Program-made: the position numbers and the translations under genes
DNA from: Paraburkholderia ginsengiterrae
Lineage (GTDB): Bacteria; Pseudomonadota; Gammaproteobacteria; Burkholderiales; Burkholderiaceae
NCBI RefSeq assembly: GCF_001645125.1
Contig: NZ_LXKA01000328.1
Span: forward strand, 1 to 64,000
Length of the DNA stretch: 64,000 nucleotides
Direction: 5' to 3'
Shown: one piece after another, positions 17,458 to 26,159 of the stretch
Position numbering within the stretch: position 1 is the first letter of the stretch
Layout of the letters: each line of letters starts with the position of its first letter
Notes under the pieces: model-generated
Databases searched by the model: none
What the model was told of the DNA's origin: nothing
The model's input: the letters and a program-made list of their open reading frames with translations, nothing else

Positions 17458-18525
17458 ATGAAGCGATCGATATTCGCAGTGGCATTGCTTGGAAGTGTGC
17501 CTGCCATCAGCTACGCGCAAAGCAGCGTGACGCTGTACGGCATCGTGGATGCAAGCATTCTGTACACGAGCAAGACACCCAACTCATCCGGCCAGAATGC
17601 CGGCAAAACGATCGCTCTCGCCGATGCGGGTCTGTCGCCTTCGTTGTTCGGCATCTCTGGAACAGAAGACCTCGGCGGCGGCCTGAAGACTCTGTTCAAG
17701 ATCGAAAGCGGATTCAATGTCGCCAATGGCGGCATTAACGATTCGAATGGGAATTTCTTTGGCCGTCAGGCATGGGTCGCGCTGGACGGAAATTTCGGGG
17801 AGGTCAAGGCGGGTTTGCAATTCTCGCCATTCGTCAACTCGATATGGGAGTCCGACGCACGTGAATTTGCGAATTTCGGCGACATACAGAGCATCTATGG
17901 CGGCAGTGTCTTTCTGACAGGCGTTCATAACTCGAATGCCATTTCCTATACCAGCCCCAAGATCGCGCAGCTTCAGGGCAGCGTCATGCTCGCGCTGGGC
18001 GGTGAAGCCGGCAACTTCCAGGCGGGTCGTCAGTATGCGGCGAGCCTCAAATACGACAATGGCTCATTAATGGTCAACGCGGCCTTTTACGACGGCAATA
18101 GCGGCGGCACCGTCAACACGCCGATTCCCAGCACCCAGGCATTCATTGGCCGCACGCTGGGCGCGTTATACCGATTCGGCACGCTGGCCGTCAAAGCCGT
18201 GTTCGTCAACTTCCACGTGGCTGGAGCGGCCAACAACTATGTCTATGGCGGTGGCATCGACTACTTCGTATTGCCGCAACTGAACGTCAATGGCGCGGCC
18301 TGGTTCACCAGCGATCACAACCACACCGCCAATCACTCTCTGCTGACGGCGCTAGGCGTCGAGTACTTCCTGTCGAAGCGAACGACGCTTTACACGCAGG
18401 TCGGCGCAGTGAGCAACCATGGCGCTGCGAATACCGGTTTGTCCGTGTCCTATACCGGCATATTCTTCGGCGTGCCGGGAACGACGACGGTTGGCGCGGA
18501 CGTCGGGATAAGGCACGCGTTCTAG
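17458..18525 (+). CDS. Gram-negative porin (Burkholderia-type)
   Basis: A 355-residue porin. The signal peptide MKRSIFAVALLGSVPAISYA precedes QSSVTLYGIVDASILYTSKT. GTEDLGGGLKTLFKIESG, FFGRQAWVAL and the terminal GIRHAF mark a complete trimeric porin. It is the nearest relative in the window of the porin at 10424, sharing NSNAISYTSPKIAQLQGS-type loops and AGNFQAGRQY. The ATG at 17458 follows a strong GGAGGAG. It is divergent from the NTF2/aldehyde dehydrogenase/GMC operon and shares its intergenic control region, so it likely admits that operon's substrate. The 3' side abuts the pirin gene with no clear terminator. Confidence 0.93.
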   Translation: MKRSIFAVALLGSVPAISYAQSSVTLYGIVDASILYTSKTPNSSGQNAGKTIALADAGLSPSLFGISGTEDLGGGLKTLFKIESGFNVANGGINDSNGNFFGRQAWVALDGNFGEVKAGLQFSPFVNSIWESDAREFANFGDIQSIYGGSVFLTGVHNSNAISYTSPKIAQLQGSVMLALGGEAGNFQAGRQYAASLKYDNGSLMVNAAFYDGNSGGTVNTPIPSTQAFIGRTLGALYRFGTLAVKAVFVNFHVAGAANNYVYGGGIDYFVLPQLNVNGAAWFTSDHNHTANHSLLTALGVEYFLSKRTTLYTQVGAVSNHGAANTGLSVSYTGIFFGVPGTTTVGADVGIRHAF

Positions 18526-18660
18526 GCCTCGCATGGCCGTCGGGCGCCGGAATGTATCGCGCTCGACGATTGGTTGCATCGAAAAATACAGGCTTCCCTG
18601 CGCACCTGCCAACTCTTACCCTTGTCCAATATAGGCAAACTTCAGGAATGCGCAGACGCC

Positions 18661-19581
18661 ATGACACTCGAAACTATTCAATCATCCGCTTCGACGTTAC
18701 GTTCGGAGTATCCGGTGGAACCTACCACAGCGACGGGAACGGAAGCCCGGTCGCCTTCACGCCGTGCCGCCAGAACGATCGTCTCCCGGACGGCGGGCAG
18801 GCCGCACGGCCCCGTCAACCGTCTGTTCAGTCCCGGGGATCTCGGCGGACTGCTTAAGCCCTTTGTGTTCCTCGACCATTTCGATATCGCGGCACAATCC
18901 ACATCGCGATTCCCGATGCATCCGCATTCAGGCATCGCGACGACGACCATTCTGCTGGAGGGCGAAGTCCGGTATGAAGATACCACCGGTGCATCCGGCG
19001 TCCTTTCGGCGGGGAGTGTCGAGTGGATGAACGCCGGCGGTGGTGTCTGGCACGACGGCTATCCCGAAGGACGCACGCGCGTGCGGGGCTACCAGTTGTG
19101 GACGGCATTGCCGCGTGAACTGGAACTGGCTGAGCCGGTCAGCCAGTATCTGTCCGTGGACAAGATTCCGCAGACGGGCCCGGTCCGGGTGATACTAGGT
19201 CGTTACGAAGGTGCACAGAGCCCGGTATTGGCGCCTCGAGGCCTCAACTACCTGCACGTGCGGCTTTCGGCCGGCGAGCGCTGGCAATACACACCGCCGG
19301 CCGGTCATGCGGTGGCGTGGGTCAGTGTCCAGCGTGGCGCGCTATACACAGGCAGCGATCGGATTCGTGCCGAGGTTGCGGTCTTCAACCAATCCGAAGA
19401 TGTCCTCGAGTTCACGGTGAACGAAGACACGGAATTTGTTCTCGGCTCCGCGGTTCCGCATCCACACGATCTGGTGATGGGCTACTACTCCGTGCACACG
19501 TCGAGGGAGGCACTGCAGACAGGCGAAGCTGGGATCGTCAAGATCGGCGAGCAACTCCGCCGTTCCGGCCGCATCCGCTAA
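18661..19581 (+). CDS. Pirin-family protein
   Basis: A 306-residue bicupin of the pirin family. The diagnostic N-cupin motif is FPMHPHSGIATTTILLEGEVRYEDTTG at about residues 80-105, which supplies the metal-binding histidines. GGGVWHDGYPEG and a degenerate C-terminal cupin follow. Bacterial pirins include quercetinase-like dioxygenases and regulatory partners of metabolic enzymes; which applies here is not visible. The start at 18661 is preferred over an ATG 29 codons upstream because the leading residues look non-conserved. Its stop codon overlaps the start of the aldo/keto reductase gene by one base (TAATG), so the two are translationally coupled. Confidence 0.88.
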   Translation: MTLETIQSSASTLRSEYPVEPTTATGTEARSPSRRAARTIVSRTAGRPHGPVNRLFSPGDLGGLLKPFVFLDHFDIAAQSTSRFPMHPHSGIATTTILLEGEVRYEDTTGASGVLSAGSVEWMNAGGGVWHDGYPEGRTRVRGYQLWTALPRELELAEPVSQYLSVDKIPQTGPVRVILGRYEGAQSPVLAPRGLNYLHVRLSAGERWQYTPPAGHAVAWVSVQRGALYTGSDRIRAEVAVFNQSEDVLEFTVNEDTEFVLGSAVPHPHDLVMGYYSVHTSREALQTGEAGIVKIGEQLRRSGRIR

Positions 19582-20465
19582 TGTCTTCTCCACTAATGTC
19601 GGCAATCTCTCAAGCGAAGCACAGTATGCAAAACGTTGTCCAGGCACATGGTGCCGCTATTCCCACCATAGGTTACGGCACCTATGGAATGAACTCGCAG
19701 GAAGTGCACCGGGTTCTCCCGGCTGCGCTTCGTGCCGGGTTCCGTCATATCGACACCGCGCAGGTCTACGGCAACGAGGCCGAAGTCGGCGACTGTGTCG
19801 CCGCGTCCGGCATCCCCCGGGCGGAAGTGTTCATCACGACCAAGGTGTGGGTGAGCAACTATCATCCCCGCCACTTCGGCGCTTCCGTCGACGAGAGCCT
19901 CCACAAACTCAAGACCGACTATATCGATCTCCTGCTGCTTCACTGGCCCGGTTCCGATATTCCGCTACCCGAACAAATCGGCGCATTGAACGCGTCGGTC
20001 AAAGCCGGCAAGGTGCGACACATTGGCGTCAGCAATTACAACCGGGAGCTCATGGACGATGCCATCCGGCTGTCGGATATTCCTATCGTGACCAACCAGT
20101 TCGAGTACCACCCGTATCTGAACCAGTCGCTGCTGATCGAAAGCACACGCGAGGCGGGACTCGCGGTCACCGGCTATTGCGGCATGGCGGTCGGCAACGT
20201 TCTTTCGGACCCGGTTCTGAAAGAGATGGCGGCCCGCTACGGGAAAACCATCGCGCAGATCGTTCTACGCTGGCTCGTCCAACAGGATGGTGTGGTGGCG
20301 CTGTCCAGAACCTCGAAGATCGAGCGCTTGCCTGAGAACCTCGCCGTGTTCGACTTCGAACTGCAGGACGAGGACATGGCGGCAATTCATGCGCGCGCCA
20401 GACCCAACAGCAGAATCGTCAATCCGCCAGGACTTTCTCCACAGTGGGACAGCACGGAACCCTGA
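19581..20465 (+). CDS. Aldo/keto reductase (2,5-diketo-D-gluconate reductase B-like)
   Basis: A 294-residue NADPH-dependent aldo/keto reductase. The catalytic tetrad is readable in FRHIDTAQVYGNEAEVG (Asp and Tyr), TTKVWVSN (Lys) and LLLHWPG (His). GVSNYNREL and TNQFEYHPYLNQ follow the usual barrel order, as does a C-terminal nucleotide-binding segment (ALSRTSKIERLPENLAVFDF). The length and first residues match DkgB-like enzymes, which reduce reactive carbonyls such as methylglyoxal and 2,5-diketogluconate. The start overlaps the pirin stop by one base. A role in clearing aldehydes or quinone-derived carbonyls fits the neighbouring genes; the physiological substrate is unproven. Confidence 0.9.
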   Translation: MSSPLMSAISQAKHSMQNVVQAHGAAIPTIGYGTYGMNSQEVHRVLPAALRAGFRHIDTAQVYGNEAEVGDCVAASGIPRAEVFITTKVWVSNYHPRHFGASVDESLHKLKTDYIDLLLLHWPGSDIPLPEQIGALNASVKAGKVRHIGVSNYNRELMDDAIRLSDIPIVTNQFEYHPYLNQSLLIESTREAGLAVTGYCGMAVGNVLSDPVLKEMAARYGKTIAQIVLRWLVQQDGVVALSRTSKIERLPENLAVFDFELQDEDMAAIHARARPNSRIVNPPGLSPQWDSTEP

Positions 20466-20482
20466 TTGCCGCATTCGTGAAT

Positions 20483-20527
20483 CCGCCGGTGCGAGCCGGC
20501 GGTTCACCGCCAGTCGCACCGACTGGC
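20483..20527. terminator. Two adjacent hairpins between convergent genes
   Basis: CCGCCGG-TGCGAG-CCGGCGG (20483-20502) and GCCAGTCG-CAC-CGACTGGC (20509-20527) are perfect stems. They lie between the convergent aldo/keto reductase and MDR reductase genes and probably end transcription in both directions. Neither has a long T-run. Confidence 0.45.
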
Positions 20528-20540
20528 AGCCGCCCACCGG

Positions 20541-21557
20541 TTAAAAACCTTCCAGCACCGTCTTGCCGATCGCCCTGCCCGTCTCGACCCGTTCGTGAGC
20601 CTTGCGGAGATTTTCCGCGTTGATGGGACCGCTCACGTGCGTGAGCGTCGTTTTCAGCACGCCGGCATCAACTAGCGTCGACACCTCGCTTAGCAGTCGA
20701 TGTTGCGCATCCATATCCGCTGTCTGAAACAAGGACCGCGTGAACATCATTTCCCACGAGATTGTGATGCTCTTTTCCTTGAATGGCGCGATGCTCTCAT
20801 CGAAATTGTCGATCAGCACAATATGGCCTTGTGGATTCATCGCACGGGCGATGTCAGGCACGCTCCCGCGCGTTGAAGTGATGGCCGCGACGTAGTCGAC
20901 GCCATCGAAGCCGGCGGCCTTGATGGCTTCGCTAATGGGCTTGCTGTGATCGGCAACGTGCGGAGCGCCGAGCTGGCGAGCCCACGCCGCCGTTTCGGGA
21001 CGGGACGCCGTGGCGATGACGGTCAGCCCGGTCAGGCGCGTTGCCAGTTGAATCGTCATGGATCCAACGCCACCGGCTCCGTTCAGCACGAGCAGCGTAC
21101 CGCCCTGCATTCGGGAGCCCGCCTGGGTGCCATAGCGCAGCTTCAGGCGGTCGAAGAGCATCTCCCACGCCGTAATGGACGTGAGCGGCAAGGCTGCGGC
21201 TTCGGCAAACGATAATGAACGAGGCTTGGGCCCGACGATCCGCTCATCGACGAGATGAAGCGCCGAGTTGGTCCCGGGCCGGTCCATCGCGCCCGCATAG
21301 AAGACCTCGTCACCCGGTTTGAAAAGGGTAACCTCGCTGCCGACCGCTTCGACAATGCCTGACGCGTCGTAGCCCAATACCTTGTAATCCTCGCCCTCGG
21401 CGGGACTTTCCCAGCGACGGCGCTTCACGTCGACAGGATTCACCGATACCGCCTTCACCGCCACGCGGAGATCGCGCGGACCCGGTTCCGGCGTGGGGAG
21501 TTCGATATCGGTCAACACCTCCAGACCGCCCTTTACTCGATATCCAACGGCTTTCAT
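20541..21557 (-). CDS. Zinc-binding-family MDR reductase without zinc ligands (quinone oxidoreductase-like)
   Basis: A 338-residue medium-chain reductase. The N-terminal GroES-like part (VKAVSVNPVDVKRRRW, then YKVLGYDASGIVEAVG) lacks the cysteine/histidine zinc ligands of alcohol dehydrogenases. The Rossmann part has LVLNGAGGVGSMTIQLA, typical of NADPH:quinone oxidoreductase and enoyl-reductase branches. It would reduce quinones or enones with NADPH. The ATG at 21557 has GGAGAAC upstream. It is the second leftward gene after an aldo/keto reductase, 52 bp apart, together forming a carbonyl/quinone detoxification pair. Annotated homologues usually carry the name zinc-type alcohol dehydrogenase-like, although no zinc site is visible here. 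Confidence 0.88.
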   Translation of the reverse strand: MKAVGYRVKGGLEVLTDIELPTPEPGPRDLRVAVKAVSVNPVDVKRRRWESPAEGEDYKVLGYDASGIVEAVGSEVTLFKPGDEVFYAGAMDRPGTNSALHLVDERIVGPKPRSLSFAEAAALPLTSITAWEMLFDRLKLRYGTQAGSRMQGGTLLVLNGAGGVGSMTIQLATRLTGLTVIATASRPETAAWARQLGAPHVADHSKPISEAIKAAGFDGVDYVAAITSTRGSVPDIARAMNPQGHIVLIDNFDESIAPFKEKSITISWEMMFTRSLFQTADMDAQHRLLSEVSTLVDAGVLKTTLTHVSGPINAENLRKAHERVETGRAIGKTVLEGF

Positions 21558-21608
21558 AACGTTCTCCGAACCCACTTTCCATCCATCAATATGCAATCCT
21601 GAGCACGC

Positions 21609-22472
21609 TCAGATCATTCCGTTCAGTCGATCAAGCGCTTCGGCAGGCAGGACGAGCTCTGCCGCCGCCAGGTTTTCTCGCAGATGTTTGACCGATGAAG
21701 TACCGGGGATCAGCAGAATGTTCGGGGAGCGATTCAGCAGCCACGCGAGCGCCACCTGCATCGGGGTGGCGTCCAGAGATTGCGCGACCTCCGACAGCGT
21801 CGAAGACTGCAAGGGGGAGAACCCACCCAGCGGGAAGAACGGCACATAGGGTATGCCGCGATCCGCAAGCGTATCGATTAGCTGATCATCGTCCCGTTGT
21901 ACGAGATTGAACATATTCTGCACGCAGACGACCGGCGCGATCGACAGCGCCTCCTCGATCTGCGCCGCGGTGACATTGCTGACACCCAGATGCCGGATCA
22001 GGCCCTGCCGCTGCAACTCGGCAAGCACCGTGAAGGGCTCGGCGATCGAACCCTCCACCGGATGCCGGTTGTCACCCATCGCGCGCAGATTGACGACATC
22101 GAGAACATCGACACCGAGGTTGCGCAAATTGTCGTGCACAGCTTGTGTGATGTCGGCCTGGCTCTGGGCCGGGTTCCACGATCCGTCGGGCCCGCGCACG
22201 GCGCCGACCTTCGTCACGATCGTGAGGTCGTCCCGATAGGGATGCAGTGCCTCGCGAATGATGAGATTCGTGACATGCGGGCCGTAGAAGTCGCTGGTGT
22301 CGATATGGTTCACACCGCTCGCCACTGCCTCGCGCAGCACGGCAATCGCGGCATTCCGATCCTTCGGAGGCCCAAACACGCCTGGCCCGGCGAGTTGCAT
22401 CGCCCCATAGCCCATGCGGTTGACAAAACGGTCGCCGAGCGCGACCGTACCTGGGGTATTTGCAGCGGTCAT
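21609..22472 (-). CDS. Aldo/keto reductase family oxidoreductase
   Basis: A 287-residue aldo/keto reductase of the YdbC/pyridoxal-reductase-like branch. GVNHIDTSDFYGPHVTN carries the catalytic Asp and Tyr, TIVTKVGAVRG the Lys, and DVVNLRAMG replaces the usual His region. QNMFNLVQRDDDQLIDTL and LIPGTSSVKHLRENLAA complete the barrel and the NADPH site. It differs clearly from the DkgB-like enzyme at 19581. The start at 22472 is preceded by AGTTCAGGA. It heads a two-gene leftward unit with the MDR reductase at 20541. An SDR gene remnant lies immediately upstream, suggesting that the cluster once had another reductase. Confidence 0.88.
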   Translation of the reverse strand: MTAANTPGTVALGDRFVNRMGYGAMQLAGPGVFGPPKDRNAAIAVLREAVASGVNHIDTSDFYGPHVTNLIIREALHPYRDDLTIVTKVGAVRGPDGSWNPAQSQADITQAVHDNLRNLGVDVLDVVNLRAMGDNRHPVEGSIAEPFTVLAELQRQGLIRHLGVSNVTAAQIEEALSIAPVVCVQNMFNLVQRDDDQLIDTLADRGIPYVPFFPLGGFSPLQSSTLSEVAQSLDATPMQVALAWLLNRSPNILLIPGTSSVKHLRENLAAAELVLPAEALDRLNGMI

Positions 22473-22521
22473 TCCTGAACTCCAATCTTGCACGGGTGCC
22501 GCAGCCGACCACGAGCGCACC

Positions 22522-22596
22522 TTACCGCGCAAACATCAGCGCGGCTTCGCGCCCCATGCGCCCGCCCGTTCCCGTGATGACGCACGCTTTTCCCGC
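22522..22596 (-). pseudogene. Remnant of a short-chain dehydrogenase/reductase N-terminus
   Basis: In the minus frame the segment AGKACVITGTGGRMGREA followed by ALMFAR and an immediate TAA matches the first beta-alpha unit of SDR proteins (TGxxGxMGRE nucleotide-binding motif). Nothing beyond this unit remains, and no family-like start precedes it. It lies just upstream of the aldo/keto reductase gene on the same strand. I read it as a decayed gene fragment of about 25 codons. Confidence 0.55.
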
Positions 22597-22732
22597 GGGC
22601 CTGTTCGACCCGGCGAATCCGCGCACGGTGAATCTCCGCTTCGGGACAGCGATGTTGAAGCAGTAAAACGATCCGGACGAGACGATTCCCCCACCCTTGC
22701 AGGCAAGCGCTCGCCTCGACGGATCCGTCTTC

Positions 22733-23152
22733 TTAGCTCGCCAAAGACGCGGTACGCGAGGCCGTCCGCCCAGCGCGCGCGTCGAGGCTGAACGCACCGG
22801 CACCAAAGTAGGCGATCTGCAGCAGGCCACCAGCCATCATCACGTTCTTCAGGAAGTGAATCATCTGGTTCTGATCGGCGAAATTGTGGTGGAAGAAAGC
22901 GGCGGTCACGAGACAGAACACCGCCATCGCCAACGCCACGTGGCGTGCGCGATAGCCCGACAGCAACAGCAAGCCACCACCCAGCTCAACGGCCACAGCG
23001 GCGAGGAACGCAAGCGGCGGTACCGGCAAACCCATCGCGGCGATATAGCCGACCGTGGCGGCGTAGGCGCCGAGCTTGCCCAGCCCGCTCATGACGAACG
23101 GTGCACCGATCATGACACGACCCAACAGCGGAAGAAACTTGTAACGATCCAT
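22733..23152 (-). CDS. DoxX-family membrane protein
   Basis: A 139-residue integral membrane protein with four predicted hydrophobic segments. LLPLLGRVMIGAPFVMSGLGKL opens the sequence; LAAVAVELGGGLLLLSGYRAR and FCLVTAAFFHHNFAD follow, with QMIHFLKNVMMAGGLLQ later. These are the conserved tracts of DoxX-like proteins. A very strong GGAGGTAATC ribosome-binding site precedes the ATG. Family members are small subunits or accessory factors of membrane redox systems; in several bacteria they are linked to thiol or quinone stress. It sits 42 bp downstream of the pirin gene at 23195, and the pair resembles common pirin-DoxX operons. Confidence 0.9.
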   Translation of the reverse strand: MDRYKFLPLLGRVMIGAPFVMSGLGKLGAYAATVGYIAAMGLPVPPLAFLAAVAVELGGGLLLLSGYRARHVALAMAVFCLVTAAFFHHNFADQNQMIHFLKNVMMAGGLLQIAYFGAGAFSLDARAGRTASRTASLAS

Positions 23153-23194
23153 GATTACCTCCAGAAATTTAACTACGAAGGTGGACGAAGAAAA

Positions 23195-23899
23195 TTACAC
23201 CGGGCCGGTGTCCACCATCACCAGCTCAGAATCTTCGAGCGCGGTTATCTCAGCCGCCGGCACTCGCGTGATTGCGGCTCCATCCAGCGGGCCCATCAGC
23301 TCGCCGTTCACTTCAATTCGTCCCGAGGACACCACGAGATAGGCACAGCGCGACGAACCCAGCGCTTGCCGGACGCTCTCGCCTGCCTTGAGCATGGCGC
23401 CCAGCACGCGTGCATCCGCGCGAATGGGCAGCGCGCCTTCATCCTCGGGGAAGCCGCTCGCCAATACGACGAAGCGTCCCGAGCGATCGCTCCTGGGAAA
23501 CGGCTTCGTGTCCCACCGGGGAGCACCGCCGGCCACGCGCGGCAGCAACCAGATCTGGTAAAGCTTGAGCGGCACGTCGCTGTTGTTGTACTCAGCGTGA
23601 CGGATGCCGGTTCCCGCGCTCATGACCTGAACATCACCCGCCTGAACATGTCCTTCGGATCCCAAAGTATCGCGGTGCCCGACGGCGCCCTGGCGCACGT
23701 AGGAGATGATCTCGACGTCGCGGTGCCCGTGCATCGGGAAACCACCGCCGACTGCGATCTCATCGTCGTTCCAGACGATCAGCGGACCCAGCGCGCCGTG
23801 CTCGGGGTTATCCTCCGCGCTCACAGCGAAATGGTGTTTCGCGCGCAGCCAGCCGAGATTGGCGCTGCCCAATGATTCCCAACGGCGGTGTACTAACAT
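23195..23899 (-). CDS. Pirin-family protein (YhaK-like)
   Basis: A 234-residue pirin of the short YhaK branch. GGGFPMHGHRDVEIISYVRQGAVGHRDTLG at about residues 50-80 carries the metal-binding His residues. SAGTGIRHAEYNNS and PRWDTKPFP are further signatures. The start at 23899 is chosen for its AAGGAAGCG ribosome-binding site and because the protein then begins LVHRRWESLG, as in relatives. YhaK is known to be sensitive to oxidants; related proteins degrade quercetin. It forms an operon with the DoxX gene and is divergent from the LysR gene at 24094, with an inverted repeat in between. It belongs to a different branch from the pirin at 18661. Confidence 0.88.
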   Translation of the reverse strand: MLVHRRWESLGSANLGWLRAKHHFAVSAEDNPEHGALGPLIVWNDDEIAVGGGFPMHGHRDVEIISYVRQGAVGHRDTLGSEGHVQAGDVQVMSAGTGIRHAEYNNSDVPLKLYQIWLLPRVAGGAPRWDTKPFPRSDRSGRFVVLASGFPEDEGALPIRADARVLGAMLKAGESVRQALGSSRCAYLVVSSGRIEVNGELMGPLDGAAITRVPAAEITALEDSELVMVDTGPV

Positions 23900-24005
23900 T
23901 TCGCTTCCTTTTCTCTGCGGCCCACACATGGGCCAGTCACCGGACCGGCGGCCATTGCTGCGATGCCTTGGATGCCAGTGATCATTCAGACCGTGACCGA
24001 ATGCT

Positions 24006-24030
24006 ATATGCGCAACGATCACGCGCATAT
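24006..24030. promoter_or_regulatory. Inverted repeat, candidate LysR operator of the pirin-DoxX operon
   Basis: ATATGCGC, 9-bp spacer, GCGCATAT: a perfect 8-bp inverted repeat between the divergent pirin (start 23899) and LysR (start 24094) genes. The position suits control of both promoters by the LysR protein. Confidence 0.55.
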
Positions 24031-24093
24031 CTCCCGAATTGCAACGCATCATTGCTCGTGGTAGAACGATAAAAACTCAACTCGAGCCCGCCA

Positions 24094-25023
24094 ATGGACC
24101 AGATCACTGACCTCAATGACTTGCGGATCTTCGCGGAGGTGGTCGAGCACGGCAGCTTCACGGCCGCCGCGCGCACGCTCGGCACGCAGACGTCCAAGCT
24201 CAGCCGGCGCGTGCGCGCCCTGGAGGAGGAGCTTCAGGTCCGGCTGCTAAACCGCACGAGCCGGAGCCTGTCACTGACGGAAACCGGGCGGCAGTTCTAT
24301 CAGCATTGCCTTGCCGTGGTGGCGGAATCGCAGGCGGCCAAAGACATCGTCGATCAGACGCGGACCAAGCCGCAGGGCACAGTGCGCATCAGTTGCCCGG
24401 TGGCATTGCTGAGCTCCGGCGTCTCCGGGATCATTTCCCGATACATCGACGAGAACCCGCAAGTCCAGGTGCTGGTCGACGCAACCAACCGCCGTGTGGA
24501 CGTTGTCGAGGAAGGTCTGGACTTCGCGGTCCGGGTCAGGCTTCCGCCGCTCGAAAACACCGATCTCACCGTCCGGCATCTGGGTTTGTCGATCCACATC
24601 CTGGTGGCGAGTCCGGAATTGGCGGCGCGCCATCCGGCGCCCAGCTCCGTTGAATCGTTGAAAGACTGGTCCACGCTCGCGATGGCGAGCAACAGCGGGC
24701 GGTTTGCGTGGAATCTGGTCGATACCAGCGAGAAGGCGATTTCGTGGGCCCATCAGCCACGCCTCGCGACGGACGATCTGGCCACCCTGAGGCTTGCGGC
24801 CATGCAAGGCGTCGGCGTGGCGTTGCTGCCGCGGGAGTTTATTGGGGACGACGTTCAGGCTGGCAGACTGCTCCACCTGCTGCCCGATCTGGCGACGCCG
24901 CCGGGCCTCGTGCATGCGGTCTTCGCGACGCGCCGCGGCATGGTGCCGGCGGTCCGATACCTACTCGACGCACTCGTTGCGGGATTCGAGGCGTTCAACG
25001 AAAAGTGGTACAGCGGGCGTTGA
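24094..25023 (+). CDS. LysR-family transcriptional regulator
   Basis: A 309-residue LysR regulator. The helix-turn-helix is LNDLRIFAEVVEHGSFTAAARTL, then TQTSKLSRRVRALEEELQV and LLNRTSRSLSLTETG. The central effector domain includes GTVRISCPVALLS and VDVVEEGLDFAVRV, typical of the AaeR/DmlR-like group. It is divergent from the pirin-DoxX operon, with a perfect 8-bp inverted repeat between the starts. Related regulators next to pirin and DoxX genes are common in Burkholderia and probably respond to redox-active compounds. The 3' end faces the convergent LysR gene at 25078. Confidence 0.9.
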   Translation: MDQITDLNDLRIFAEVVEHGSFTAAARTLGTQTSKLSRRVRALEEELQVRLLNRTSRSLSLTETGRQFYQHCLAVVAESQAAKDIVDQTRTKPQGTVRISCPVALLSSGVSGIISRYIDENPQVQVLVDATNRRVDVVEEGLDFAVRVRLPPLENTDLTVRHLGLSIHILVASPELAARHPAPSSVESLKDWSTLAMASNSGRFAWNLVDTSEKAISWAHQPRLATDDLATLRLAAMQGVGVALLPREFIGDDVQAGRLLHLLPDLATPPGLVHAVFATRRGMVPAVRYLLDALVAGFEAFNEKWYSGR

Positions 25024-25077
25024 TGCGCCGGTCCACTGCCGCGGCATGGCGCGGCGCGACCAAGGCGGCCGCGCCGG

Positions 25078-26028
25078 TCAGTTCTTCTTTTGCGCGCGTG
25101 AAGGGCTGCTTGGCAAGGTGGTCCAGCGAGCCTCCAGGTCCAGTTTCCGGACATACTCGGTGAGCGCGTCCGCAAATACGCGAATCTTCGCGGGCTGGTT
25201 CCGGCGGCTCTGGTACGCAATGTTGATCGTGAGAGGCGCCAGTTCCCAGTCGCCCAGCAACGGAATCAGGCGGCCCGCCACGATGTCGTCATGCACGATG
25301 TACAACGGTTGAATGACGATTCCCAGGCCGGCGCGGCCGGCTGCGCAAATGACCTGCCCTTCGTTCGACTCCAGCATCGCATTGATCGGAATGTTGCGCC
25401 GCTCCCTGCCCCGCTTCAGTTGCAACTGATACGGGTTCACCGCGTAGCTATAGACGAGCATGTTGTGCTGCGCGAGCTCCTCAGGGGTGCGCGGTTCGCC
25501 GTGCTGGGCCAGATAACCGGGCGAAGCGGCCAGCACGCGCCGCGTATGCGCGAGCCGCCGCACGGTGATGCCCGAATCGCCTTCATGCTCGCGCGTGCGG
25601 ATCGCGACGTCGATGCCTGCCTCGATGAAATTCGGGTAACGGTTCGCCGCCGTTATCTGCACGACGAGCTCGGGATAGCGTTGATTGAATTCGGGCAACC
25701 ACGGTGCGATGTGCAACCCCGCGAACGATACCGAACTGGTAACACGCAACACGCCTCTCGGCTGCTGCGCCATATCGCTGACCGCGGTGTCCGCTTCGGC
25801 CAGCTCTGAGAGGATCGACCCGCAGCGGCGCCGATATTCGCGCCCCGCATCCGTTAGCCACAGCCGCCGGGTGGTTCGTTCGACGAGGCGCGCGCCCAGC
25901 CGGTCTTCCAGTGCGCTCAGCATGCGGCTCGCCGCCGCATTCGATATGCCGAGCCGTTCGGCCGCCTGGGACAGACTCCCGAGGTCTGCCGTCAGCACGA
26001 AGAACTCCATTTGTGTGAGGCGATCCAT
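25078..26028 (-). CDS. LysR-family regulator of the hydroxyquinol genes
   Basis: A 316-residue LysR regulator. The DNA-binding domain reads LTQMEFFVLTADLGSLSQAAERL, then SNAAASRMLSALEDRLGARLV and TTRRLWLTDAG. The effector domain includes QITAANRYPNFIEAGIDVAIRTRE, and the protein ends with a basic tail. It is divergent from the hydroxyquinol 1,2-dioxygenase gene at 26160, with 131 bp between starts. That gap holds a perfect 8-bp inverted repeat at 26051-26080. By position it is the likely regulator of the dioxygenase and maleylacetate reductase genes. The inducer would be a resorcinol- or hydroxyquinol-type ring, by inference only. Confidence 0.88.
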   Translation of the reverse strand: MDRLTQMEFFVLTADLGSLSQAAERLGISNAAASRMLSALEDRLGARLVERTTRRLWLTDAGREYRRRCGSILSELAEADTAVSDMAQQPRGVLRVTSSVSFAGLHIAPWLPEFNQRYPELVVQITAANRYPNFIEAGIDVAIRTREHEGDSGITVRRLAHTRRVLAASPGYLAQHGEPRTPEELAQHNMLVYSYAVNPYQLQLKRGRERRNIPINAMLESNEGQVICAAGRAGLGIVIQPLYIVHDDIVAGRLIPLLGDWELAPLTINIAYQSRRNQPAKIRVFADALTEYVRKLDLEARWTTLPSSPSRAQKKN

Positions 26029-26050
26029 ATCGCGATTCTTCCGCTAGCTG

Positions 26051-26080
26051 GAAATATGTTTTCACTATAGCGCATATTTC
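26051..26080. promoter_or_regulatory. Inverted repeat between LysR and hydroxyquinol dioxygenase genes
   Basis: GAAATATG, 14-bp spacer, CATATTTC: a perfect 8-bp inverted repeat 23 bp from the LysR start and 80 bp before the dioxygenase start. It is a good candidate for the LysR operator controlling both directions. Confidence 0.55.
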
Positions 26081-26159
26081 TCCGCGCAGAACGCCGCTAC
26101 AGTGCGTACATTGGAGATCCAGCCGATGCGGTCGGCAACACAAAACCCAAGGAGACATC

